Source: an uncultured Collinsella sp. (GTDB taxonomy: Bacteria > Actinomycetota > Coriobacteriia > Coriobacteriales > Coriobacteriaceae). Taken from it: a stretch of 21,285 nucleotides of DNA. Location: NCBI GenBank assembly GCA_958438955.1, contig CAUBTS010000022.1:1-21285 (forward strand). The letters run 5' to 3'. Below the pieces are notes generated by a model. It worked only from the letters and a program-made list of their open reading frames with translations. It had not been told where the DNA came from and did no database searches. The translations under genes were made by a program, and so were the position numbers. Below, piece after piece: positions 13,907-21,091 of this stretch (positions are counted from its first letter, which is position 1; each line of letters starts with the position of its first letter).

Positions 13907-15937
13907 CTACAGCTCGTTGGCCGCGTGATACGCCGTGCGAATGGCGCTCGCAATGTCGGCGGTGCGCTCGCCCGAGCAGTCGCCCACGCAGGTCACGGGC
14001 ACCGTCACGCCATCCAGGTCAAACGCGTTGGCCTTGGAGCCCACGGCCATCACCACGTAATCGCAGGCGATCTTCACCGGCTCCTCGGCGCCGTCCTCGG
14101 TGGTGCGAATGGCCTCCACGCCCTCGTCGGTAATGGCGGTCAGGCGGGTCTTAACATGCTGCTCCACGTTGTGCTCTGCAAAGTCGCTCATAATCAGCGG
14201 CAGAATGGTCTCGGACTCGCCCGCGGCAATCTTGTCGAGCATCTCCACGATCGCCACCTCGCAGCCGTGCTGCAGCAGGTACTCGGCAGTCTCGGTGCCC
14301 ACCAGGCCGCCGCCAATGACGGCGACGCGGCCGCTGAGCTCCACCTTGCCGGCCAGCACGTCCCAGCTCGAGACGACCTTCTCCGAGTCGGCGCCCGGAA
14401 CGGGGATGACCACGTCGTGCGCGCCCACGGCCACAATCGCGGCGTCGGCGGCGTTGAGGTCCTCAGCGGTAGCGGCATGGCTGAGCTCAACCTTCACGCC
14501 CAGGCCAGGCAGAATCTTCTCGTAGTACTCGACCGAGCGCATGATCTCGTCCTTGCGCGGAGGCGCAGCCGCCAGCACAATCTGGCCGCCCAGATGATCG
14601 CTCGCCTCGTAGACGGTCACGTCGTAGCCGCGCTTGGCCGCCACGCGCGCGGCCTCCAGGCCGGCGATGCCGCCGCCCACCACGGCGATCTTCTTGTCGC
14701 CCTCGCCCGGCTTGATGGCGATGGTCGCCTCGTCGCCGTTCTCGGCATTGAGCACGCACGAAATGTACTTGCGGTTTTGAATCGCATCGACGCAACCCTT
14801 GTTGCAGTTGAGGCACTCGCGGATGGGCTCACCCGTGGCGGCCTTCAGCGCAATGTCGGGGTCGCACATGAGCGAGCGGCCATAGGCGATGATGTCGGCG
14901 GCGCCGTCTTCCAGAATCTTCTCGCCGGCCTCGACCGAAACCACGCGGCCCACGGTTGCCACCGGCACGGAGACCAGGGCCTTGACGCGCTCGGCCACGG
15001 GCAGCGTCCAGTTGTAGGGCATGGCGCCCATGGGCGGAATGGTGTCGCCCATGTTGCCGGTGTGGTTGGCCTGTGCGACCTGGATCATATCGATGCCCGC
15101 GCCCTCGAGCAGCTTGGCGAACTCGCAGGCCTCGTCGGGCTGTAGGCCGCCCTTGCCGCGCGGCGTGCCGTCGGGGTTCTCCATGATCACGGGGAGCTTG
15201 TACTCCACCATCAGCTGCGGCGCGGCTTCCTTAATGGCAGCGACGACCTCCAGCGCGTAGCGAACGCGGTTCTCGAAGGAGCCGCCGTACTCGTCGGTGC
15301 GCTGGTTGAGGATGGCCGAGCACAGCGAACCCACCAGACGATCGCCGTGGACCTCGATGGCGTCGATGCCGGCCTGCTGCGCACGGGCGGCCGAGGCAGC
15401 GATGGCCTCCTTGATCTGGGTGAGTTGCTCTACGCTCGCCTCGTTCACAAAGTGCTGCATGTCGTGATGCAGCTTGGCGTAGGCCTGGTTGCGGATCTCG
15501 TTGGACTCGGCCATCTTGGCGGCAAAGGTCTCCTCGTCGCCGGCGGCCTTGGCCTCCTGCGCGGCCTTGGCGGCAGCCATGGAGCCCATGACCATGCGGC
15601 CGACACCGGGCACATCGTACTCGGGGTGGAACAGCTGCAGCGCGACCTTGGCGCCGTGCTTGTGGACGGCATCGGCCAGCGCCTTAAACGTGGGGATCTG
15701 GGCGTCGGTTGCCAGCTTGGGCGTGGGGCTTGCGGTCATGACGGGAGCGACGTCGCCGATGACGATGTAGCTCACGCCGCCACGGGCCAAGCGCTCGTAA
15801 AAAGCCAGGCTGCGCTCGCCGATGGAACCGTCACGCTCCTCGTAGCCGGTGGTCAGCGGCGGAAACATAATGCGGTTCTTGAGCTCAAGGGGGCCAACCG
15901 TAATGGGCTGGAGCAGCTTGGATGCAGGTGCGGTCAT
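13907..15937 (-). CDS. Old-yellow-enzyme family NADH:flavin/Fe-S oxidoreductase (2,4-dienoyl-CoA reductase-like)
   Basis: This 676-residue multidomain reductase has the FadH/BaiCD/2-enoate reductase layout. Residues 1 to about 365 form an FMN-binding TIM barrel (PPLTTGYEER near 26-35, RTDEYGGSFENR 213-224, VATVGRV near 326-332). Cys375, Cys378, Cys382 and Cys394 provide a C-x2-C-x3-C-x11-C [4Fe-4S] site. The rest is a pyridine-nucleotide:disulfide-like module with GGGIAG (421-426, FAD) and GGGLVG (542-547, NAD(P)H). Electrons would pass NAD(P)H-FAD-FeS-FMN to an enoyl-type substrate that cannot be named from sequence. The barrel has an Ala/Glu-rich insertion at about 119-145 and, after EVHGDR (195-200), lacks the Tyr-containing GAHGYL pattern of FadH. 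An AGAGAGGAA Shine-Dalgarno precedes the ATG. The gene is monocistronic with its own terminator. Confidence 0.9.
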   Translation of the reverse strand: MTAPASKLLQPITVGPLELKNRIMFPPLTTGYEERDGSIGERSLAFYERLARGGVSYIVIGDVAPVMTASPTPKLATDAQIPTFKALADAVHKHGAKVALQLFHPEYDVPGVGRMVMGSMAAAKAAQEAKAAGDEETFAAKMAESNEIRNQAYAKLHHDMQHFVNEASVEQLTQIKEAIAASAARAQQAGIDAIEVHGDRLVGSLCSAILNQRTDEYGGSFENRVRYALEVVAAIKEAAPQLMVEYKLPVIMENPDGTPRGKGGLQPDEACEFAKLLEGAGIDMIQVAQANHTGNMGDTIPPMGAMPYNWTLPVAERVKALVSVPVATVGRVVSVEAGEKILEDGAADIIAYGRSLMCDPDIALKAATGEPIRECLNCNKGCVDAIQNRKYISCVLNAENGDEATIAIKPGEGDKKIAVVGGGIAGLEAARVAAKRGYDVTVYEASDHLGGQIVLAAAPPRKDEIMRSVEYYEKILPGLGVKVELSHAATAEDLNAADAAIVAVGAHDVVIPVPGADSEKVVSSWDVLAGKVELSGRVAVIGGGLVGTETAEYLLQHGCEVAIVEMLDKIAAGESETILPLIMSDFAEHNVEQHVKTRLTAITDEGVEAIRTTEDGAEEPVKIACDYVVMAVGSKANAFDLDGVTVPVTCVGDCSGERTADIASAIRTAYHAANEL

Positions 15938-15982
15938 GGATATTCCTCTCTTGTAGGCGCGGCGGCGATGATGCCGCGTAGT

Positions 15983-16011
15983 TGTCTAGAGGATATGGCA
16001 TGGGAATACAA
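15983..16011 (-). promoter_or_regulatory. Candidate promoter and leader hairpin of the flavin oxidoreductase
   Basis: On the minus strand TTGTAT (16006-16011) and TAGACA (15983-15988) are 17 bases apart. An overlapping alternative, TTGCGC with TATCCT at 18 bases, is also possible. The transcript would start about 40 bases upstream of the ATG and include a small hairpin, CGCGGC (15958-15963) with GCCGCG (15973-15978). Confidence 0.35.
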
Positions 16012-16079
16012 CAGCGCAACGGAAATCGGCGAATATCAGGTGCCGGCTGGTGGATGGGACGGGGCGGCCCGTCGGTTTG

Positions 16080-16376
16080 TCTCAATCTGTAACAGTTACG
16101 CGGCAAAACTGGGTCTTACTGTTACAGATCAAGATATTCCTCTCGACCCATCCTCAACAATCTCGATCTGTAACAGCTAGGCCCACTTTTGACCCCTACC
16201 TGTTACAGATCGAGACAAACCAAACCCGCCTGCTAGAAAATCTCAATCTATAACAACAACTCGGCAAAATCCGTCCCTCGTGTTACAGATTTAGACAAAC
16301 ACGACCCAACCCACCGGTATATCTCGATCTGTAACACCCAGCCGCCTAAATCGGGTCTAGATGTTACAGATCGAGA
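16080..16376. repeat. Regular array of four inverted-repeat units (eight half-sites, alternating orientation)
   Basis: The 15-16-base half-site TCTC(A/G)ATCTGTAACA(G) and its reverse complement alternate eight times: 16080-16095, 16119-16134, 16161-16176, 16200-16215, 16241-16256, 16281-16295, 16322-16336 and 16362-16376. Inside each pair are 23-25 bases; between pairs are 25-26. Units therefore repeat every 80-81 bp. The second and fourth pairs are perfectly complementary over 16 and 15 bp; the first and third have two mismatches each. Internal segments are related (variants of CGGCAAAA-n-GGTCTA), as are the linkers (CAAAC-n-CGACCCA-like). It lies between the oxidoreductase promoter and the tRNA terminator, with no gene inside. 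Function is unknown. Confidence 0.9.
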
Positions 16377-16424
16377 TTTTGTTTGAGAGGCCGAGAATTG
16401 GACCGAAAACACGGTCCCGCAATA

Positions 16425-16456
16425 ACAAAAAAGCTCGCCGGCTAGGCCGACGAGCT
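16425..16456 (-). terminator. Intrinsic terminator of the initiator tRNA gene
   Basis: An 11-bp stem with one G-U pair (16432-16442 with 16446-16456, 3-base loop) is followed on the minus strand by TTTTTTGTTATT. It begins 9 bases after the tRNA 3' CCA. A further small hairpin (GGACCG/CGGTCC, 16400-16417) lies just beyond. Confidence 0.92.
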
Positions 16457-16465
16457 GTAAGTTCT

Positions 16466-16542
16466 TGGTCGCGGGGGCAGGATTTGAACCTACGACCTCC
16501 GGGTTATGAGCCCGGCGAGCTACCAGACTGCTCCACCCCGCA
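16466..16542 (-). tRNA. tRNA-fMet (initiator, anticodon CAT)
   Basis: The 77-base gene folds into a standard cloverleaf. The anticodon arm CCGGG-CTCATAA-CCCGG has the three consecutive G-C pairs that mark bacterial initiator tRNA. The D arm (GGAGCAG...GGTAGCTC), the T arm GTAGG-TTCAAAT-CCTGC and an encoded CCA at 16466-16468 are all present. The end pair is T1-G72, a weak wobble pair, in keeping with the initiator's need for a weak 1:72 pair, though a C1-A72 mismatch is the familiar form. Promoter and terminator are both recognisable. Confidence 0.96.
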
Positions 16543-16573
16543 ATGTCTGGGCGCCTCATGTGCGCAAGAAAGA

Positions 16574-16602
16574 ATATTACGCGGGAGTTCGGTAAACGGC
16601 AA
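16574..16602 (-). promoter_or_regulatory. Promoter of the initiator tRNA gene
   Basis: On the minus strand TTGCCG (16597-16602) and TAATAT (16574-16579) are separated by 17 bases. Transcription would start about 25 bases upstream of the mature tRNA 5' end at 16542. This is the best promoter-like pair in the interval. Confidence 0.6.
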
Positions 16603-16696
16603 GGAAAATCTCGTAGAGCATAATTCCTTCATATTTAAACCCCTCAGCCCCTATCACCGTAAACGAATCGCAGCCGAGCGCCGTCGACGGCACGTA

Positions 16697-16702
16697 TACA
16701 AT
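16697..16702 (+). promoter_or_regulatory. Weak -10-like element upstream of coaX
   Basis: TACAAT within GTATACAATGG lies 37 bases before the coaX start. No good -35 is found 16-18 bases upstream. If used, the mRNA leader would be about 30 bases. The rest of 16603-16738 holds nothing recognisable. Confidence 0.3.
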
Positions 16703-16738
16703 GGTGCGCGTCCTTTTATGCCGACACCGGGAGTAGAC

Positions 16739-17512
16739 ATGCTGCTCACTATCGATATGGGAAACACGCAGACGGCCATGGGCCTGTTTGACGGAGACGA
16801 GCTGGTGCAGTCGTGGCGCATGCCCACCGACCGCTCCTATACCGCCGACGAGATCCATGTGCGCCTGATGGGTTTCTTTAAGATGTACGGCCTTTCGCTC
16901 GATGCGGTCGACGCGATCGCCTTTGCCGGCGTGGTGCCGCAGCTCTCGCGCGAATGGCACGCCGTGGCCGACCGCATTGCCGCGGACGCCATCGTCATCG
17001 GGCCGCAGACGGCCGCGGTGACCAAGCTGCGCGCGGCGCGTCCCCAAGCCGTAGGCGCCGATCGCGTCGCTAACGCCGTTGCGGCCGAAACTTTCTACGG
17101 CGCGCCGGCAATCGTGGTGGACTTTGGCACCGCGACCAATATCGACGTCATCGATGAGGACGGTTATTACATTGGCGGAGCGATCGCGCCGGGCATTCGC
17201 ATCTCCATGGACGCGCTTGCCGCCCGTGCCGCCAAGCTCGCCAGCGTGCCGCTCGAGGCGCCCGAGCACGCCATCGGCCGCGATACCGAGGAGTGCATCA
17301 AGGTCGGCGCCGTAACGGGCGCCGCCGCCATGGCCGAGGGCCTGGTCGCGCGCATGAAGCGCGAGCTGGGCCGCGAGGATGCCACCGTTATCGCCACGGG
17401 CGGTCTCGCCAGCATCGTCGCCGATTCGACCGATGCCTTCGACGTGGTCGACGGACAGCTCACCATCAAGGGTATCTGCGAAATCTACCGCCGCATGCAG
17501 GAGCTGGGATAG
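16739..17512 (+). CDS. coaX: Type III pantothenate kinase
   Basis: This 257-residue cytoplasmic enzyme phosphorylates pantothenate in the first step of coenzyme A synthesis. The ASKHA-fold markers are present: DMGNTQ at 6-11 (phosphate 1), a GADRVANAVAA segment near residues 101-111 (pantothenate binding and catalytic Asp) and DFGTATNID near 124-132 (phosphate 2). Length is normal for the family. The start at 16739 has GGGAG at the right distance. The frame stays open upstream as far as 16361, but that stretch crosses the tRNA gene and repeat array, so an earlier start is rejected. A closer in-frame ATG at 16718 is possible but lacks a good ribosome site. CoaX normally needs a monovalent cation and is insensitive to CoA feedback. 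Its neighbour across the terminator is a biotin-ligase-like gene. Confidence 0.95.
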   Translation: MLLTIDMGNTQTAMGLFDGDELVQSWRMPTDRSYTADEIHVRLMGFFKMYGLSLDAVDAIAFAGVVPQLSREWHAVADRIAADAIVIGPQTAAVTKLRAARPQAVGADRVANAVAAETFYGAPAIVVDFGTATNIDVIDEDGYYIGGAIAPGIRISMDALAARAAKLASVPLEAPEHAIGRDTEECIKVGAVTGAAAMAEGLVARMKRELGREDATVIATGGLASIVADSTDAFDVVDGQLTIKGICEIYRRMQELG

Positions 17513-17590
17513 AGCAGGGGCTTAAGTCGAGCACGCCCGATGCCGCAGTCCCCGCAAAGGCTCGCCAAACCTATTCCTCAGACAGGCGAA

Positions 17591-17618
17591 ACCCTCCCCG
17601 GCACAGGCCGAGGAGGGT
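17591..17618. terminator. Shared terminator hairpin between convergent coaX and the biotin-ligase-like gene
   Basis: A 7-bp stem ACCCTCC/GGAGGGT plus an inner 4-bp CGGC/GCCG stem encloses an ACAG loop. It sits 78 bases after the coaX stop and 40 bases after the minus-strand stop at 17658. The plus side continues TCTTGTTGTC and the minus side TTTCGCC; both are weak U tracts, so it probably serves both transcripts. Confidence 0.6.
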
Positions 17619-17657
17619 CTTGTTGTCATCGTTGTCTTTGAGCGCTGGCGCCTCGCG

Positions 17658-18359
17658 CTACAGCCCGCGAATCCATACGGCCTCGGGCGGAAACTCCTGC
17701 TCGCCGGCATCGGTCTTGATGGTCGCGCGGCCCCAGATGTCCAGGCCCGCAAACACACCGACCGCAAGCGGCAAGCCGTTGGGCGACACCGCCGCAACTT
17801 GGCGACCGAGCAGCGGCACCATGTCGAAGTACTCGCCCAGCACGGGGGCCAGCGGACCGGCAGCACCCTGTGGCGTGTTGGCGACAACCGCCCAAGCGTC
17901 CACGCGGGCCAGCACGGCGGCGGCCAGCGTCTCGACCAGCGCTTCGTCAGCCACGTCCACACCAAGCTCGCCCAGCGCCGAACGCTCAATATCCACCGTC
18001 ACGGCACCGAACATGCCCGCAGCACCGGCACCACCGTTGACGGCGACGCGCGCGAACGACGTCTCAAACTCAGGCGCACCGCACACGATATCGCTCGGCC
18101 ACTGGATACCCACCTTACCGGCAAGGCCCAACCCCGGCGTCGAAGCCGTGCCCACGAGCGCGTCCATCATGCCCATCGCCGCCACAAACGGCAGGCCGTG
18201 GAAGGCATGCATGTTCACATCCGGGCGCACGACCAGCGAAAACGTCAACGACGCCTCGCCCGCGCTCCAAGCGCACCAGCCCGCAGACGCACCCTCGCGG
18301 CCCGCGTCACGCGCGGTGTCAAGCTCGGTGCCGGCGGCAACAGCATTCATCTCGATCAT
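17658..18359 (-). CDS. Biotin-protein-ligase-like protein (BPL/LplA fold), catalytic loop degenerate
   Basis: This 233-residue protein shows the core of the biotin-[acetyl-CoA carboxylase] ligase family: ASLTFSLVVRPD (about 36-47), GLPFVAAMGMMDAL (about 55-68) and KVGIQWPSDIV (about 82-92), which aligns with the family's K-x-G-I-K-W-P-N-D. The C-terminal third is compatible with the small BPL_C-like barrel (GLPLAVGVFAGLDIWGRATIKT). The GRGRRGR-x-W loop that binds biotinyl-AMP should lie just before the FSLVVRP strand. Here only about a dozen unrelated residues (GASAGWCAWSAGE) are found, and the KWPND motif reads QWPSD. No N-terminal DNA-binding domain exists. The ATG directly abuts the folK stop (TAGATG), so the genes are translationally coupled. 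It may be a poor ligase, a lipoate/biotin-binding relative or a pseudoenzyme. Confidence 0.6.
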   Translation of the reverse strand: MIEMNAVAAGTELDTARDAGREGASAGWCAWSAGEASLTFSLVVRPDVNMHAFHGLPFVAAMGMMDALVGTASTPGLGLAGKVGIQWPSDIVCGAPEFETSFARVAVNGGAGAAGMFGAVTVDIERSALGELGVDVADEALVETLAAAVLARVDAWAVVANTPQGAAGPLAPVLGEYFDMVPLLGRQVAAVSPNGLPLAVGVFAGLDIWGRATIKTDAGEQEFPPEAVWIRGL

Positions 18360-20108
18360 CTACATACGCCCCAATTCGCCCACGATATGACCCACGCGGT
18401 CCTCGGGCTCCTTGACCTCGACGCCGTTGTAGCGGAAGAACCGCGCCGGGTCGTGCATCAGGTCCTCGAGCGGCACCAGCACAAAGTCGCGCTCGCCAAT
18501 GAGCGGATGCGGCAGGCGCAGCTTTTTGCCGCCGTGGGTCTCGCCGTCCATCCACAGCAGGTCCAGGTCGATGGTGCGCGGGCCGTTGGCCTTGGCCTTT
18601 TTGGAACGGTCGCGGCCCAGCTCAGCCTCGATCTTCATGAGCTCGTCGAGCAGCACCAGCGGCGCCAGCTCGGTCTTGATCTCGATGACGGCGTTGGCAA
18701 ACGCGTCCTGGCGCGTCTCGTAGGCCGGCTCGCTCTCGTAGATCTTGGAGGAGTTGGACACGCAGGTGAGCGGAATCTCGGCGATCATGTCGCGCGCGGC
18801 GCGGATGTTGTCGCAACGATGCCCCAAGTTGGAGCCCACGGCCACAAACGCACGGCGCGGCTGCGGCTTGGCGACGGCCCAGTAACCGTTCAGGAACTGC
18901 GCAAAACCCGCGGCGTCGTGCACGCGCACGATGTTCGCACCGGCCTGGATGGCGCCCAGGCACACGCCAAACGTGGCGGCATCGCGCGCGGCGGCCTCGG
19001 TCACGCCCGAGACAGCGCCCACAAAACGCTTGCGCGACACGGCGCACATGAGCGGATAGCCCAGTGACGCCATCTTGGCAGTCTCACGCTGGATGACGAT
19101 GTCCTCGTTAGCCGACTTACCAAAGCCCGGGCCAGGATCGATGCAGATGCGGTCGCGCGACACGCCGGCATGGATGAGTGTGCGGGCCTGGTCGGACAGA
19201 AAGCCCATGACGCGGCGCATGATGGGCGCCGAATCGGGCAGGGTAAAGCGGCGGAGCTGAGAGGTGGGCACGTAGGCCTCCTCGCGGCGGGCGCTGCGGC
19301 GCATCATGGCGGCCAGGCGGTCATTGGACTCCGATGCGGCCTCGGTGGCCTCGGGCGCGGCCTCGGGCGCGGGCGCGACGGTCTCGGCGGCAGCAGCCTG
19401 CTCGGCGGCCGGCGTCTCCTGCCCCAGCTCGGTTGCAGGCTCGGACGTGGGCTCCGGCTCGCCAAACGGCAGTGAGGGCTGTACCACACCGCCCGGAAGC
19501 TTGGCCTCAACCTTGGGCTCGCCCAGCAACTTGCCGCGACGGCGACGGGCCGGCTTCTCGGCCTCGCGCGCGGCCTCGGCAGCCGCTTCGCGTGCCTTCT
19601 CGGCAACAAACGCCGCAGCCGAGGTATCGAGCTGCACCGTTGCGTGCGTGCGGGCGGGCGCGGCGACCTCGCCGGCATGCATCACGATGACGCCGCAGGT
19701 GCTCGTCTTAACAAACTCGACCATCTTGGGATCGGTGAAGCCGGTCACGTCGTTGACGATCGAGGCGCCGCAGCGCACGGCCGCCTTGGCAACCGCTACA
19801 TGACGCGTGTCGATCGAGACGATGGCGCCCTCCTTGGCCAGCGCGCGCACCACGGGCAGCACGCGGCGCGCTTCCTCATCGGGGTTGACCGGGGTAAAAC
19901 CAGGGCGCGTGGACTCGCCGCCCACGTCGATGATGTCGGCGCCGGCGTCGAGCATCGCCAGGCCGTACTCGATGGCGGCATCGGGGTCGAAGTGCTCTCC
20001 GCCATCGCTGAACGAATCGGGCGTCACGTTGAGGACGCCCATGATGCGCGGACGGTCAAAGCTGAGCTCGTACTTTCCGCACCGCCATGTCTTGCTGTCG
20101 TTCGCCAT
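18360..20108 (-). CDS. folP-folK: Bifunctional dihydropteroate synthase-HPPK fusion with large insertion
   Basis: This 582-residue cytoplasmic enzyme catalyses two folate steps: pyrophosphorylation of 6-hydroxymethyl-dihydropterin (HPPK) and its condensation with p-aminobenzoate (DHPS). DHPS covers about 1-412, with GVLNVTPDSFSDGG (24-37), DVGGESTRPG (61-70), SIDTR (98-102), DPGPGFGKS (324-332) and SRKRFVG (358-364). HPPK covers about 419-555, with FVAVGSNLGHR (421-431) and GRDRSKKAKANGPRTIDLDLL (498-518). DHPS is split after VIVMH (140-144) by about 140 residues rich in Ala, Glu, Pro and Arg (about 150-290), which look disordered. The ATG at 20108 has AGGAGG six bases upstream; the frame is open 59 codons further but without a ribosome site, and that extension overlaps cobB. 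The order FolP-FolK in one chain is unusual, as HPPK is more often fused to FolB. No folB or folE is in the window. Confidence 0.93.
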   Translation of the reverse strand: MANDSKTWRCGKYELSFDRPRIMGVLNVTPDSFSDGGEHFDPDAAIEYGLAMLDAGADIIDVGGESTRPGFTPVNPDEEARRVLPVVRALAKEGAIVSIDTRHVAVAKAAVRCGASIVNDVTGFTDPKMVEFVKTSTCGVIVMHAGEVAAPARTHATVQLDTSAAAFVAEKAREAAAEAAREAEKPARRRRGKLLGEPKVEAKLPGGVVQPSLPFGEPEPTSEPATELGQETPAAEQAAAAETVAPAPEAAPEATEAASESNDRLAAMMRRSARREEAYVPTSQLRRFTLPDSAPIMRRVMGFLSDQARTLIHAGVSRDRICIDPGPGFGKSANEDIVIQRETAKMASLGYPLMCAVSRKRFVGAVSGVTEAAARDAATFGVCLGAIQAGANIVRVHDAAGFAQFLNGYWAVAKPQPRRAFVAVGSNLGHRCDNIRAARDMIAEIPLTCVSNSSKIYESEPAYETRQDAFANAVIEIKTELAPLVLLDELMKIEAELGRDRSKKAKANGPRTIDLDLLWMDGETHGGKKLRLPHPLIGERDFVLVPLEDLMHDPARFFRYNGVEVKEPEDRVGHIVGELGRM

Positions 20109-20203
20109 GAACATCCTCCTAAAATGCCCACGCCGCCGAGCTTGGGGAGCTGGCGGCGGGGTCGCTTTGCACTCAGTCTTTCTATTGTATCCGCGCGCGC
20201 GGG
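20109..20203 (-). promoter_or_regulatory. folP-folK leader with strong hairpin and possible promoter
   Basis: The 95 bases between the cobB stop and folP contain, on the minus strand, a -10-like TACAAT (about 20185-20190) with a weak TTGCGT 19 bases before it. A GC-rich hairpin follows (CGCCGCC-AGCT type, 20131-20142 with 20148-20158, one bulged G). It ends about ten bases before the AGGAGG at 20115-20120. It could act as a terminator for cobB transcripts (no U tract) or influence folP translation. Confidence 0.35.
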
Positions 20204-20956
20204 CTAGAACGCAAACGCGGCCGCGATGTCGCAAGAAATCAGCAGGTCGGCATTTGCATCCTGATCGGTGGGAGCAAGGTTGCATATGGCCAGCGTATCG
20301 CCGGTAAAGTATCGCGTAAGGCCTGCCGCCGGATACACCACGAGCGAGGTCCCGCCCACAATGAGGGCATCGGCCGCGGCGATGGCGGCAACGGCACCGG
20401 TCAGCACATGTTCATCGAGCGGCTCTTCGTAGAGCACCACATCGGGCTTGATGCGGCCGCCGCACGCGGGGCACGCAGGCACGCCCGCGGCGTCCTCGTG
20501 CTCGCGCGAGCAAATCCACTCGGCGCTATAGACCGTGCCGCACGACTGGCAAATGTTGCGATGGACCGATCCGTGCAGCTCGAACACGCGCTGTGATTCG
20601 GCCATCTGATGCAGGCCGTCGATATTTTGCGTCACCACGGCATCAAGCTTACCGGCGCGCTCCAGCTCGGCCAGCTTGGTGTGGCAGCGGTTGGGTTTAG
20701 CGTTAAGCGCGATCATCTTGGTGCGGTAAAAGTCGAAGAACTCCGCCGGATGCGCCTCGTAAAAGCTATGCGACAGCATGGTCTCGGGCGGATAGGCAAA
20801 CTGCTGGTGATACAGGCCGTCCACGCTGCGGAAATCGGGAATGCCACTTGCCGTAGAAACGCCAGCGCCGCCAAAGAAGACCACGCGCTTGTGGGTGTCA
20901 AACAGATCCGCCAGCGCGGCGGAGGCCTGCCTGGGGTCCGATATTGCCTGCGTCAT
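20204..20956 (-). CDS. cobB: Sir2-family NAD-dependent protein deacylase (sirtuin)
   Basis: This 250-residue enzyme removes acyl groups from lysines using NAD+, giving nicotinamide and O-acyl-ADP-ribose. Visible motifs are GGAGVSTASGIPDFRS (29-44, NAD-binding GAGxSxxSGIPDFR), TQNIDGLH (108-115) and the catalytic His in FELHGSVH (about 125-132). Four zinc cysteines occur in CQSCG and CPACGG. GGTSLVVYPAAG (about 197-208) forms the far side of the NAD site. Length and order fit the bacterial class. The ATG at 20956 follows GGAGGACTCAT. It heads the minus-strand cluster; whether folP is co-transcribed is unclear because of the hairpin between them. Confidence 0.96.
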   Translation of the reverse strand: MTQAISDPRQASAALADLFDTHKRVVFFGGAGVSTASGIPDFRSVDGLYHQQFAYPPETMLSHSFYEAHPAEFFDFYRTKMIALNAKPNRCHTKLAELERAGKLDAVVTQNIDGLHQMAESQRVFELHGSVHRNICQSCGTVYSAEWICSREHEDAAGVPACPACGGRIKPDVVLYEEPLDEHVLTGAVAAIAAADALIVGGTSLVVYPAAGLTRYFTGDTLAICNLAPTDQDANADLLISCDIAAAFAF

Positions 20957-21001
20957 ATGAGTCCTCCGTCCTTGTTAGTCGGGCGGCGTTGAGCGACGTC
21001 C

Positions 21002-21029
21002 CAGCATGCGGCCTTTAAGTCAGCATGCG
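21002..21029. repeat. Two 9-bp direct repeats in the cobB/xthA divergent intergenic region
   Basis: CAGCATGCG occurs at 21002-21010 and again at 21021-21029, 19 bp apart. They lie between the divergent starts at 20956 and 21092. Each contains the palindrome GCATGC. They could be regulator sites, but nothing identifies one. Confidence 0.4.
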
Positions 21030-21091
21030 CGGATCCCACCCCGCCCCTGTTGCGCTAATCTTAAGCCTGCCAACCCCGTCGAAAGGACACC

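Noticed and set aside
16080..16376. CRISPR array or integron attC array
   Set aside because: Half-sites alternate in orientation, intervening sequences are related to one another, there are no cas genes, and the half-sites do not fit the GTTRRRY/RYYYAAC attC core.
16361..16738. Upstream extension of coaX through the tRNA region
   Set aside because: The extra 126 codons cross the last array repeat, the tRNA terminator and the tRNA gene on the opposite strand; the DMGNT motif begins five residues after the chosen start.
20109..20285. 59-codon N-terminal extension of folP-folK
   Set aside because: It overlaps the end of cobB and lacks a ribosome site, while an AGGAGG directly precedes the ATG at 20108.
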